Part shown: positions 13,601 to 28,600 of the stretch, piece after piece
Numbering within the stretch: position 1 is the first letter of the stretch
Layout: each line of letters opens with the position of its first letter
Origin: Bugula neritina
Taxonomy: Eukaryota > Bryozoa > Gymnolaemata > Cheilostomatida > Bugulidae
NCBI GenBank assembly: GCA_964035545.1
Contig: OZ037765.1
Span: forward strand, 13,386,698 to 13,450,697
DNA: 64,000 nucleotides
Direction: 5' to 3'
Program-made: the position numbers and the translations under genes
Notes under the pieces: generated by a model
The model's database searches: none
Seen by the model: only the letters and a program-made list of their open reading frames with translations
Told to the model about the DNA's origin: nothing

Positions 13601-16600
13601 ACTGCAGATATTGACAACCTCCTGGAGACTGCAGAGCCATGCTAGAGTGACAATCATGACTACACAGGTCACATGACTATATGGGTTACATGTGGTTGCA
13701 TAGGTTACATGGTGCTAAGCATCGCCTTGTTTTATAAACCAGATTTGTGTCATATTAGGCTTAGCTAAGCAAATTTTAAAAACTGCATAAAATATTGGCT
13801 AGTACTAACCATATATAACAACTATATAGAATTACTGAGCCTTCAGACAGCCATGGACATTAAATTTAATACTTGTTAGTTGCTAATGACTGTATGATTT
13901 GTCAATGTCATTAAATAGTAATATTATAGTTCAATTAATATTATGAACTGGTACCAGAAATAAAAAATTAACACCTTTAACACAACAAACTTAATAAACA
14001 AGCACAGCAAACCAACAGCAGTTCATTGCCTACTGATAGTGATACTCATACTTACATCGGATAATTATGTGCAGTCACCGTGTAAAAGCACAATATTACT
14101 CCTTATATAAACTTGCTGCAATCCACACGAGGCTGTATTGTAGATAATTGTCTTATTTTTATCAAATACTGATATGAAAATAGCTACGGAGTAGATGCTA
14201 TCCGCTCACGCTATACAATCCTGAGAACATACAGCCACCCGAATCCAGCACTAGCGATGATTTATTAATTGTAACCAAGCGAAGAGCACGATGTCACGTC
14301 TTGTCAATCATTAGCCTGCGAGTTAGAATACCTATTTGTCTTAGCAGCGCAGGCTAGACGATAATTATAATCACTGAGCTGATGATTATATTATATTGGT
14401 TATTGCTCAATAACGCTCCCTGGTTTAGATACGGTTAAATAGAATGCGCCGTGCACTAGTACTGAACTGATAGTGGGTATATTAAACATACCAAAATTAG
14501 TGGCGTTTAGACTTTCGGTACTTCTGCATTTCATTTCTAATTTTTTGTACAGCTTTATTAAATGTGTTCAACTAAACAACTGAAGAATCCCTATGCACCT
14601 GAATACTGATCAGAAAGTTATCAAAGAAACTATATCATGAATACCAGTCAAAACCAAAATAAATGGTGGCTCAGCACTACACTGAACCACTAGCTACATT
14701 GTCCCCACTAGTTGATGGTGTCAATATGAATTCACTAGTCAACCATAAGCACAGAAGTACTTTTGTTGACTTGACTAGCAGGTACTTGACAAGAGTTTTG
14801 TTTGAATTAATTCATCACATTTAAACACATGCAATAAACATAGTTTGGAGCAACTGAGGATGTGTTGGAAGTAATAATACCCTCCAATATGTATTTATTG
14901 AACTTATAGGTTTATAAAATAATTGAGATCAAAAATAATAGAATTAATCCTCTACTCAAAACAGAAAACAAAATTTGGTTATACTATTAGTACATATATG
15001 ATACAAAATATATTGGCAGCTGAAAATAGCAAATAGTATAATCTCTTAGAGTTTAGACTGTAGGGGTTTATGTGCTCCGTTCCATACAGTATAGAAACAC
15101 CACATAATTAATGTGTAGCAAATTCTAGCAGGAGTTATTATTTCGAGTAATAATTCTTAAATATTGGAGCACATGAAACATCTTCATTGTGTGCTAGAAC
15201 ACCTCATCATTCAGCAGAATCACAACATTAAGGGGTGAAAGTGAAAGGAGATCTGGCCATATGATTTTTCCTCACAAAGAGAGGGAGAAATACCAGCTAC
15301 CAGTACTACTTTATTTCTGAGCTTTCTTAAGACAGCTGTGACCAATATAATATTTAACTTTGGATATATTGTATTATGCTAGATGGTTATATAATTTTTG
15401 TGTTTACTAGCAATACTATAAATTTATAATATATATATTAATGCACAAAATATCATCTCTATATGATTGAGTTAGAGTTGGAAGCAGAATAAACAGATAT
15501 TTGAAGCTCTAAAGCTCAGTACTGTATACACTACTATGAGTATGTATTGCACTGTTTATGTTAGGAAGAGAGTCCCCTGCAAGTAGACTTTGGCTGGTCT
15601 CATCAGCTTCCAGCTCCTTGGAGATTGAGTCAGCACTTATTCCTTCAGTCTTTAGCAGCTTTTCATCTACACCAGTTGCATAGTTGCTGTTGGAATCTAA
15701 CCCCGGACTGCACACTTTAGTCTCCTTTGATTTTCTTGGCATTGCCTGCAATAAAAACATATGAATTAAAAAGGAAAACAAACCAGACTAATGGGCAAAG
15801 ACGTGGAGATGAAACAACTTCTAACAGTTGTCTATATATTTTCAAGATTTAGATAAATAAAAGTTGTCTTCTCTTTCTTCAATTATCCAACTGAAATAAT
15901 AACTTTAATGTTGACAGCTATTTTATAATTTTACTTTTCAAAATTAATGTGGAAAGAAGTATCATACAGCTCTATAGTTGATTGGTGAGAAAAAGAGAAT
16001 ATCAACAAAAAAAACAAGTCTAAATCAGTGTGCAAAAAGATAGTAGTTCTAGGAAAATAAAATCTCTTTTTTATAGATACATGATAACCAATAAGTTTAA
16101 ACTTTAGAACAAAAATTGATAAGATGCTTAGCATAAATTATATTTATTTAATTTTCTTTATTGTGAGTTTTGAAAATATTTTACATTATGTTATATAATA
16201 AAATATTTAAAAATAAGGGATAGGACTTTGAGTAAAGCATAATGTAGCACATTATTGTTGTGATGCTTTCAGGGCAGTGGAACTTTCTTTTCTCTCTTGC
16301 AATTGCAGTAACAGAATATGGGTTGGGGAAGGATACTGGTCCATTTGTTCAGTTTAGTGCTGCTGGAACAGGGGGTGGAGAGTTGGATGGAGTGGAACAT
16401 GGGAGCGACAATGAAGCTAGTAAAGTACAACCCAGAGAAGACGGCACTTCAGACAACCAAGTCATACACTCCGGTGTATATAAGCACATGTGTCTATTTT
16501 TCTGCAGTTGTGACATATTGTCTGTACAGGATATACGTGTGGCCAAGCAGGAGAGGGTATTAGCTCAAGAGGCAAAACAAACGAAAAGTAAAAAGAGAGG

Positions 16601-19600
16601 TAAGAGATCGTCAATTGATGATAAACACATATTCAGCATAACTCTCACAAAGCGGCTAGATAATTTTGAATCACACGAATCATTGCAATTTCGATTAAAA
16701 ATCATGAGTGCATTAGAAAAATTAGCAGGACTTGAGAAATCATCAAATATTGAACAATTTGAATTACCATCAAACCTTACGCCACAAGCAAATGCTACAA
16801 TTTCACCAGAAGCAAATGCTACAATGGCACCAGAAGCAAATACTACAATGGCACCAGAAGCAAATACTACAATTATTTTAGCTTTGAACCAATCATACAC
16901 AACAACTGGTACTCAAAACAATACAGTGCAACTTCAAACTACCACAGGCTCTGTCTTAGCAACAAACTCGGCAGAAAACATTTCTGTTGCGGTTGAATTG
17001 TGTAGGTTTCGTGTAATAGTCTTGGATATACAAACATCACAAAATAGAAAAAAGAGACAAGTGAATGATGAGCAAAACCTAGCAATAACCTTTGCAATGA
17101 CCGAAGATGATAACCTGATTACACATGATGAAATAGAAGATTTGTTATCTGGGCAGACTGAAATAGCCCAGGCTATAGGAGCAGCAATAAACCAAAATGT
17201 AAGTGTAAATATTACTGATGAGATAGCAGAACAATCGCTGCCAGAGGATGATGTTGTTGCAGAAGAAGAAACAGTAAAGATGAAGCCGTGTTGGGTAACA
17301 TCTATTGTTCTAGGAAGCCTACTGATTTCAGGAATTATTGGCTTCATCATCTATTTAATGTATGAAACAGAAATTGAAAAGAAGAGAAGGAAGAACACAG
17401 CTGAAAAAAATAAAAAAACTGATTCGAAACTTGCTTCTGAAAATGACAAACTTTTACAAGAAAATACTGAACTTAAGTCCCAGTTGAAAAATGTGAAGCA
17501 TCCAGTTCGACGTTCAACTAAGGAGCTTCAAGAAGGTGATGATAAAGAAAGAGACTCCCAACTTGTTCATTCTAAAAAGCAAGGAGGGTCAGCAAAGAAC
17601 AGCTATTCGTTACTAGACGAAGGTGGTTACAAAAGCCTGACTCACCCGTGAGCATCAAAAATATCTCAAAAAATGTATAGAATTATGGCATTTTTGCAGG
17701 TAAATTCATACTAACATCATGAGGTTTTATTGTAAATACAGATCTTCAAGAGCAGGGCACATGGCCAGGGCAGATGCTAAAAACAATAAGCCAGGGACAA
17801 TGAAAGAACCTCTTCTAACTGTCAATCAAAAAGCGATTTCCCCACCTCCTGGTACAGGTAACTACATGTAACAGAATTCTAACACATCATTATTTTAAGA
17901 AAGCTGCACCTCTATTTCCAACATTTATTTTCTTTCTTGTGTAAAGACATCATTATCATTCAAGTATTGCTCATTACATGGTCAGTATACTTATTCATTT
18001 TCTCATCAATTGAACAATGTTAGTATTAAAGTCCAGCAAGTAGATGCTCACCTTTAGACTTATATCAACTTATTTTTACCTATTATTGTTAAATAGAAAG
18101 TATAAAATATTCTTGTAACAGGTAAGCCTGGGGAAATGATTACAGGATCAAATAAAAAAGCAACCAATATGATATCGGAAGTGGCACTGGGTAAACCTGA
18201 CGGCTTCAAACCAAAGACCAACCCAACCCCTGCCGAGTCATCAAACAGGAGCCAATCAATAAGCTTGACAAAGTATGTATGGGACATTTAGTCTGAGAGA
18301 AAACCATAACGTTTATGTAATGTGATTAGAGTAGTTTATTGAAATAAAAACTACTATTTCTTTATATTACTTTTTACTTTAATTATCACGTGACTTGGAA
18401 ATATGTTTGTGTGTTCAAAGCCCGTATGTAGGTATGAAAGGAACTGCAGTAATGAATAGTAAATCGGAGACGTCTGTGACAGCCCCTGATTTCCTGCCTC
18501 TGAATGCTCAGTATAAGCAGCTGCATAAACAATTCATCGGTATGAAAGAAGGAAGCGTGAGTGACAGTACCAACTATACTGAGAGGTGAGAGTGACTTGA
18601 TGCTACATGAAAAACCATAAACTAGTATAAACCATGACGAGTTCAGCAATGGTTTTCTCTTGATAAACAACAGCTGGACTGGACCGGTGTTATTTAATCT
18701 TTCTCTTTTTCATGGCATCAAAAGAAATGCCAATAACATGTTGTTGGATGAAGACAAATGAGTTTAAAAATGAAATATTCAGATCATATATTTTACGATA
18801 ATTAAATGCCTTGCTTTTAATCAACACTAAACAGTGTCTGTGTGAATTCATTTGACAAGTTCAAAGTGATGCTTACAAAATGCATGAGATGTTAGCCAGA
18901 ACTTGTTCCTTTACTCTGTAGGATAGGAGCAGTAACTACAAGTGGCAGCTACACTGTTATAGATGCCAGCCAGTCAAACTCTAGGCATGCCAGAGAATAT
19001 TTTGCAAATCCTCACATGATAAAATTACAATTTAAAAAACCGCAGGTAATCCTGATTACATTTTACTATGTAAACTAGCACAAATTAAACTTTATTGACA
19101 CATTGAGCTATCCATAAACAGCTTTCAAATTCACACACTGATACTAGGAAAGACACTTTTTTACAGAGCAATAAATCCACTCAAACTGAGTTTGCACACC
19201 GTGAACAAAAAATAATAAAAAAATACCAGGCCATTGCGAAAGAGCTCCAAAGGCAACTAGAGTTAGCCAAGAACAAGGCCAAAGTCATTCCGAAACATGA
19301 AAGTGAACAGAAGTTTAGTTCTAGACCAGCTGCAAGCACACCTCCACGAAATCCCCCTGCACTGAGTCAAGAAAACAGACGACAACACAGCTCTTCCCCA
19401 CATCTGGGCAAAACCGATACAGATTTAGAATCAGAAATGAGCACGCTTGACGAGTATGTATACACAACTTCACTGCCTTGTGCTAACAATGTGTCGAGAT
19501 AAAAATTATATCTGCATTTATGGGTGAAATCAGCATAAAAATAAATTTTAAACTTTATTCCAGACAACACAGAGGTAAAAATTTGCCAAGAGAAGCTTTA

Positions 19601-22600
19601 TTTGTTACGGCAACCAAAAAGTTTTTACATGAAATTGGCCCGCTGCTGAGGGAAATAGGATATGATGTGGTAGATAGGCAAAATGCTGACACCACAAAAC
19701 AGGTATGGAATAGACTCAAGAAAAATTATATTTCCTGAACACTTCAATTGTTCATGTGAATTTTTACACTTTGAATGTATGGCGAGAGAAAATACTTATG
19801 TTTACAAACTTTTCAGTAAAAGTTAATGTCTCCTAATGTAGATGCTGTCTCGTAACCTAATAAGTAACAAGGAAATAATTAGAACTAGCTATTGACTTTT
19901 GGCAGCATGTTTTTTCTATTCAGTCATGTGAATTTTCTGTGTGTTACAGAGGAAAAAAAGTTCCATTTTAGAGTTGTATGGAGATGTGAAAAGTCAGCCC
20001 GGTGAAGTAAACAAGATGTTTCACTATGGACTAAGCCTTGGCACCATAGCAAGAGTTCACTCAACAACTGAACCAGATATTATTAATGCTATAATTGATG
20101 GATACATGAACACAGGTCTATAACACACTTATATGCTTTAAAAAAACTTGCTGACTTAAATTAACTAAAACTGTACTGCTTAATATATTCTACTGTATTG
20201 TAGCACCAAAAAACTGCAAAGTATTGAATTTCATTTTTGTTTGGGCTGAAACTATTGACAATCAAAACTAGTGACACAGAGAAAATTGTATTTGAATAAA
20301 AAATATATGTTTCCATGAGTTGACCCTTTAAATAAAATATTCCAAAACAGCAGCCAATTTTGTACGAGAAAATTCAATAAAATTGGCTTTTGGTTCAAAA
20401 TTTCAATACGCCATTTTGAAGCTCAACAAGTATTTGGAGCCAAAAAGTAAAGAAAAAATTTAAAAAACAATATTTTAGAAAAATACTTTTGATTTCAAAT
20501 TTTGCGACTTTTGTTTAAAGGTAAAGAAGAAACCGCTGAGAAAATAATGAAGTATTTATCAATCAGCACTGAGCAGGTTGTGGCTGTAAGGAATTACATG
20601 AGGAACCATGAGGTGGCCAGCAAAGATGAAATAGTTGAACACATGCCACTCAGTCTGGGAATCAATAATCATACAGCTAAGCTAGCAATTGCCATGGTAC
20701 ACCACGGATATATATAACTCTGTTACTGCAATATGATAGGATCTTTGGTAGCTTTGCTTTATGGTTTTATATAAAACCTTTACCTGTTACTCTGTATACA
20801 AATAAAACATAACTCAAGACAACTCATATATAATCCTTCACCTTGGGTGGATGTTTGGTCTTGAGCTGGTCCATAATAGCAGTCATATTCTCATAGTCAT
20901 GTGAACTTGATGAAGAGGTTGCAGGGAAAATGAAATGACCCTCAAATTTGTTTGGTGGCACGGAGAATACTAGTCTATCAGATGATCTTTCAGATTTAAC
21001 AGGGGAGATAATCTATTGAACAAAATATCATTCAAATATTTATTTTATAAAAATATTCTATTTAGATTTACTCAATTTATAAATCATGAAACATTGAGCA
21101 AGTCAAGGACAAAATACTTTAAAGTTGCAAGAAATTTTCCCTATACACTATACATTATTGCAATATTTTCTAAAAAAATATACTAAATTACCAGTACGAA
21201 TAAAAATTGGCCATGCATATAAATCACTATAATTAGTCAATGATATAACAGAGAAATAGTTACATTGGAAGCGATATTTTCATGACTTTTCGAACTGATA
21301 TGTAGACAAGCATAATCTTTAGATTTGATGCACTCATTCTGAATGAGATGAGTGTCGGGCGTTCTTGGAGGTTTCTTGGGAGCTTCCTGGAAAACAACAA
21401 CAGATAAATACATCAGCAACTCATTTGCATGAAGTTGAAAATTAATTGCTGTTAGTTAACAATAAGGCAAAATTTAGTTTCATTTATATTAGTATATTCA
21501 TTCAGTTTGACATGTGTCAAGAGAAGACAACTAACCCCGTGTATTCTGTTGAGGTCTGGTGTACTTCTGTAATTAGTGAGATTGACATAGATGTGACCAA
21601 GATACCCTCTACTGGACATTGCATCAGGCTCTACATAACATACTACTTCTTATTAAACACAACAGCATTAGCATAAAAGGAAAAAAATTGTTGAATGTAA
21701 ACAAAATGACAAGAGTTTATGGATAAGAGAAATTTTATTACTTTAAAACTTATTAATTTGGCAAAATGTATATTCAACACCGTCTTTTTACAGTTATTAA
21801 TTATGTAACTAAAACAATGAAAAAATGTTTGTGCGATTATAATCATCCCAGCAGAAAACAAGTCCCAAAGCTAGCTAACTTGAAATTAGAAAAAAAACAA
21901 ACAAACTTTAACAAATCTTTCTTCTACATTGTATAAATCAGTTCCATTCTAGCCAATTGCTATGCTTTAGTGACTGAGCTGCGTAATAAACATACCTGGT
22001 GATAAACTTCCATGACTCTCGTACACCGAATCTTTACTCTCGTACAGTCCATTGTTGGAACTAAAAATAATTTTTTAAACTAAAAGTTAAACTCAAAAAG
22101 TGACAATAAATTCAGCACCGCCTATGATTTTTAGTAATGAGAGTTGTCTACCTATTCAATAATAACAATTTTTTGTAATTGGAATCAGCTATGTTATGTA
22201 ATAATATGTTATGGAGAAATTTTTTCAACTTATCATTTAATTTAGTAGATTATGATTATTCTATAGCATTATATATGATGTATATTTAAAATCTAATATG
22301 AATTATGTTAAAATTATGATCAATCTTGATTTGTGTTCAGAATCGAAGGTAAGATAATTCCCATACATAAATGTCGCTATATAACGATATAATAACTCCA
22401 CAGATCAAAAGCAGAAGTCAACAAAACCTAACCTAATGTTTTGTTTGAATAACTACATGCAAGTTAATAAAACATAATGTGTGGTAGACCATAAAAATTT
22501 CGGTAATGCTGATAGCCATAACTTGTTACCTTTGATTGGAAAAGACAGATGGTGAAAGAGGGGGCCCTTCCACCAAATTCCACTGGTCAGCTATGGGTAT

Positions 22601-25600
22601 AGGACAAGGTTTAGGCACTTTGTCATACGGGGATTCTTCCTCGAGACTAGAAAACGACAGTCTGTCCATCTTATTGTACACATGGTCAGTGCTGACCAAC
22701 TCCATGCATATGCTATTGTAAAGATGGTGATCAGCTGCCTTATTTGGCAGAGAACAGGAAATGGTGTCCGACAGTCTGATATAGTCGCTGTCTGTGGAGA
22801 CCAACTGGGCTGCGCATGACTTGTGTCTTGTCCTTTCTGTGTTGGATGAGGCTGTAACAAGATAATATAATCATAGCCTACTTCTAGCTACTTTTTGTCA
22901 TTACCCATACCAAGGATTAACCTGGCATTTAGAGGTCAAGAGGACATTCACATAACGACCCTTGCTAAAGATGATGAGACAACATGGTTGCTCAGGCGAG
23001 TAGATATGCTCACCTGTATTGATAGCATTTTTGACAGAAAGAGCTGAAGAAGACTCGCTGCTAGTCCTATAGCTGCTCTGTACCACTTCGGAACACGACT
23101 TATGTCGGGCAAACTGCACATCTGCCAACAAAACACAGTTTATGACTGCCAATAACCGTAAATTAAAAAAACAGTAAATGAATAAAAGGCAAGTTTGATA
23201 CAATATTCATCTAAAATTATACGATGAAGTAAGAAAGAACTCTAGCTGACTCAGAAGAACGTGAGACAGTAAACCACAAATATGTTGACAGCTATTATAG
23301 TCATATAGTAATAGACATAAAGTAAAACATTTAGTGTTAATTTAGCCACATTCAAATGCTGGTTGCTTCATGCTTTTCGTCTATCAATATTGTTAACCAA
23401 CGTATTGGCAAGAAAGAACAATAAAAAGACTCTAGAGACTAGAACAACACGTTCAACGTGAACATGGCAAGCCTGTAATATAAGAACATGCACTAGTTAT
23501 ATAAAAAGAATGATCTCATTTTACATAGACAATTGTTTGTCCCTCAAGTTCATCAGTTGTCACAAGTTTCGAGTTTTGACTTAATGAGCTTTGATAGGAC
23601 TTGATGACTTGCTTTCACTTTATAATATAAAGGAGTGCAGCAGGATATGCCTAATCAAATACCTATCACTATAGTCAACTGGCATTGTGAGAATATCAAG
23701 AACCATATAACCTACCTTTAACCTGCAAACCTTGCCTGCTACTTTCTATATTATTTTCATTTGATTGTTTGGAATGTTGGCACTTGCATCTTCTACACTG
23801 AGATTTGTGATTGCCATCTAAACATATAAAGAAGCTGTATTATTTACTGGATTGTCCTATTGTACATTGTACACTCACCAGCAGAATATCATCAATTTAG
23901 TCATGTATAACTGATGCCTGGCCAGCAGATAAGATGTAATGATCACATGACCAACATGATTTACATGTTAAACAGGCATTTCTACAGTGAACAATATCAA
24001 ATTATAATTCAAAGCTAGACTACTGAATATTGATAATTCGACAGGCATATTTATTGACCAGCCCCACTACTTCCTGCTGAGTTACTAAACAGTAAATAAT
24101 GTATATGTTGTATGATATTTATGTAATGATATTCCCAACTTGATGATGATTGTTGAATTTGATGCTGACATAATCAAATTTATAAGGAAATAAATCTTCT
24201 TTGTCAGAGCTTTCCAACAAACAAGACCATATGACTTGCATGTGTGATGAACATGTCTCGTTATTACTAGTGCAGAAACTGTAATGAGGCCTTAACTCCA
24301 GTGCACTTGTCACAAAGTGTCAGCTTGACTTTGTACCATCATAACAATGGTAAAACATTACATCATAGGGTAAGCAATCAGTGCACTGCTATAAAATTTT
24401 GAAATGCTAGCAAATCTTTAGTAACTCAGAACAAACTACTAATGATAGAAAAATGTATGATGACTAACTTGATTGTGAAGGTGCAGAGTTGGGTAGGGTT
24501 GGGGGCACAGAAGGGGCAGGGTAGTGGGTACCCTGGTTTCCTGAGCATACACCTTGTAGGTTACCACTGCTAGACTGATGGCCCCTTCTTTGGTGATAGC
24601 ACGCAACTGTGTGATGGTGACAAGCGGCTGTTTTTCCAGAAGATTTATATTCTCCACCATCTAAATTAACAATAACTTGTTTTACGATATAAACATATTT
24701 TGTCAAAATTGGTGACTGAACTTATTTAGAACACAAAGTCTGAACAGGCTGATTACTAGATGCACATACTAATATTTGTAGACCGAGTCATGGGTGGAGT
24801 TGTGGATGAAGATGAGCCATCCGAAACTTGACCGGAGGACGACCTTTCCCGGATTCGCCGATGGTGGGTGGAAGAACCTACATGCGTGAAGGAAACTGGA
24901 ATGTACATAACTTGTAGGGAAAGCGGGTTGTAGGCGTATAAACAAGTATTGTAAGGCATGTAGAGCTATGCGTGACATTATGTACAGGTATTGTAAGGCA
25001 TGTAGAGCTATGCGTGACATTATGTACAGGTATTGTAAGGCATGTAGAGCTATGCGTGACATTATGTACAGGTATTGTAAGGCATGTAGAGCTATGCGTG
25101 ACATTATGTACAGGTATTGTAAGGCATGTAGAGCTATGCGTGACATTATGTACAGGTATTGTAAGGTATGTAGATACTGACACACTGTACAGATAGTACA
25201 GGTAGATACATACTTGCCAAAGGTTTACCATGTTTACATAGACTCTGCTTTGGTGGACTGCCTCCCTCAGGGTTCAAAGAGTGATACAGATTCTCACGAC
25301 CTAAAAATACACAAGTATTGATACATAAAAATAGCTAGATAGCCTTTAAATACTCATTGAAAAGTTGATGATCATACAATTCAGAGAAAATACTAATTCC
25401 ACAAACATAAAGCAAATAAAAAAGCACTTCAGTGCCTTCTTTAAAGGAAGATAAATATTGCAGGAATTTGAGGGAGCATTGTTTGCCTGAATTTAAAACT
25501 TGCAACAAAACGATGAGTCATACAGTCTAGGTTTGGTGAATCGCCAGTTATCAAGTTCACAAGTAACTGAGATCAACTTATTAGAATTCCTTTTTGAAGA

Positions 25601-28600
25601 GAATATTACACAACAACACTTACTTCCTATGTCAAAATAAACTATACTAGGCAAAAAGAAGATTTCAAAAGCTCACTAATGAAAAATATCTTCTTAACAC
25701 AACTTCAGTAGAATTTGCATGCTTGTCATATTTCTGTCAAATCAATAGCCTTAGATTTAATCACAAGGTAACTTTCTTTTCAGACACATCTATTGCCATG
25801 ACAAGTTATTCTTCTAGATGTTAGTTGCTATAACAACAAGTTGGGAAAGATATTATTTCCATAGCGACATTAATAATTCACTACTGGTGTTCACAAGATG
25901 AATGAACTATCACTGCTCTCACTGAGCAGCTATTGAAATCTCACACAATTAGGCAATGTGGTGGTAGCACGAACTTTACACCTCTGCATGTATTATATTC
26001 ACATCATACAAAGTATAGGACTTTCACATACATTGGAAGCTCCTAATGGTGCAATCATAGATTGGCATTTGAGAGCTAAAATTTCTAAAATGTAGAATTA
26101 GTTATGCCAGCAATTACTCAACATCTGTCCTGTTGTAATAATACCTCAAAATACCAAAACTAGATCATGTTTATTGTATCAGTTTCCTAGCAACAGGAAA
26201 ATAAGTAGATATGCAAATTTCCCAATTTTAGGATCAAATTTAATGATATAATCATGTCCTTTCCTTATTGCAAAACATATGAGTGCCAGTTTTTGGACTT
26301 TAAACTCATGGCTCAACCTCCACGAGTATATATTATTTACTAAGTGTACCAACTGCTATACTACATTGTTGCCAGAATGACCATTACACATATGAATTTT
26401 AATTGTTTTGATGCTGGTAGGCCAGACGTTGAATCACTTGTGTGTCATACAAATACAAAAAAATCTGATGTTACCTAATTGTAATATTTTGATGACAAAC
26501 CTGAGAGAATGAGCAATAGATTATTAGCTGCCGAATTGCATTGACTCTTCAGGAGTTCCTCCACAGTTTGGTTGTTTTTATCTTTTATTGACTTATCAAT
26601 TCCTGCCAATTACATAAAGAAAAGTTAAAGCTGAATCACAAATGTCACTTGTTATGAATCAAGACATTATTAATGTTGTTGAGCGGCAGGGGTCTTATTG
26701 AATAACAACAATATGTTACATTGTGTAGTTTAGTAAGTTTAATGAAGTTAAATAAAAGCTAAATGTGTAGGCAGTACTCTATTCATGCCCAAATTCTGAT
26801 TTATTGTTTAGTACAACAAATTTACATATACATGAATATACATTACATATAAGGCTACCTACTTGAATAATAATATGCTAACTACATTATTAACTAGCAA
26901 GCTAGTTTACAAACACTTGCAGCAACAGCAGGACAACAACAACTAACATCAACTCAATATGAATACTGAATAGTATAAATAAACTTAAATGGCAATAGTG
27001 GCAAAGTTTTCATGTCCCCTCAATGCATACCAAATGAGATTGCATGTCTGTACTTGGTATGAGTCATATGATTGGGTCATAGACAATTAATTATTTTGTC
27101 AATTCTGAGTTCAAAATATGACAAGATTATAACAAATAAAATTAATGTTATGGGCAAATCATAGAACTCAACAATATGACAGTTTAGCAAAGTGACAACT
27201 AGAGAGCAACAGTGGTGTAACATCAGCACAATCAAAGGGCAGTAATATTTCTTGTCAACAAGTCTGAATAAGCAACATTTTATGAGAAAAGTTTACAAAT
27301 AAGACTAAACATTATGCTGCTGAAACAGAAACCTTACCTGACTGTAATAGCAGTTTCATCACACCAACTTTGCCATAAGTAGCTGCTTCATGCAGTGCAG
27401 ACCCACATTTTGTCTGCAAAAGATATTCATTGCACTGGAATGTTGTTATGGACAGCAACAAAAAATAATAGCAGTGACACATCCAACATACACAAGAAAC
27501 TAGGTTCACTTAAAATAGCTGTTGAGTTGGATGAGATTGTAACAGATATAGAAATATCCAATTACTGTATTAGCAGTTTGGTAGTTCCTAGCAAAACTTA
27601 ATCAATTAGAGAAGTATTAGAATCTTTCACAGAGAAATCTCTCCATGGGGTTACACAGTGATACTGACTAATACTTTGATCTCGGTTATTCAACCCCAAG
27701 ACTTAAGGATCATGTTTCATCGTGTATGATTACATTACTGGCTTTCTATTTATATACAAGCCTCAAGAAAAAAGTTACAACTTTTTGCTAATGAGAAAAT
27801 GAAGGAGAATTAACAATAATGTGAAGTAATCAGGTTACATTACTCATGATTAGGTCTGAGTAATGTAACCTGATTATATTACTCATGATTGGGCCTGCAG
27901 AAGAAGTGGGAGAATAGCCGTCTGCAGAATGCATAGTCTGCAGAAGGCATAGTCTGCAGCACACAACACAGGGCTGGAAGCAGCAGGTGATGACCAGTTT
28001 ACTAATCAAGCCCTAATGGTTAGTTGAAGTGGCACTTCACTAGAAGGTAGGCAGGTGCTTACAACCAACACACGATGAAATAGTTTCATAATTGTGATAT
28101 TTAAATGGAGGCAGCTGCTAAAATATGATCTCCTCAGTAGAGAGTTGAGTCTTTTGTTCAATGTTTGTAGTTATATGGCCAACAACAATAAAAATCAAAA
28201 TAAGCACAAAAGCAATTTAGCGTTTGTAAGCTCCCTAAACAAGTTCCACAGCATACCTTTGTGTTTATGTTGTAGTTACACTGAAGCAACTTTTTTACAA
28301 CATCTTTTTGTCCGTTACGTGCAGCCAGATGCAGTGGGCTGTGGCTTAGCTGAAATTGATGTACAATAGCCGGCTGCTCTCTGATTAGTAAGGAAACAGT
28401 CTCCAGTCTGCCATAGAAACATGCTAGGTCTAAGCTGGACTCTCCACGAACATTACGGATCATAGGGTTGGCGTCATGCTGAAATGGTGCACGTTATAAT
28501 GACACAGAGTACCAGGATAAAAATTTATCACCTGACAGTCACTACTTGTAACAGCTCAAAGAGCTGACTAAGCTTTGAAATGTGAATGAAACAGAAATTT

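Noticed and set aside
16260-16530. A continuous open frame starting at ATG 16263 that runs unspliced into the body of the nested gene, giving a different hydrophobic N-terminus.
   Set aside because: The stretch 16283-16308 is a strong pyrimidine tract ending in CAG, and a 56-bp intron (16474-16529) joins the 16318 frame in phase with a better signal peptide. Retention of that intron remains possible but is the less likely model.
24946-25177. Possible CRISPR-like array of regular repeats.
   Set aside because: The repeats are contiguous without unique spacers, and the genome is animal.
24769-25231. Several long open frames on both strands with repeated LHALQYLYIMSRI-like and ACRAMRDIMYRYCK-like peptides.
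   Set aside because: They are produced by the 42-bp tandem repeat, whose length is a multiple of three; no splice or homology support.
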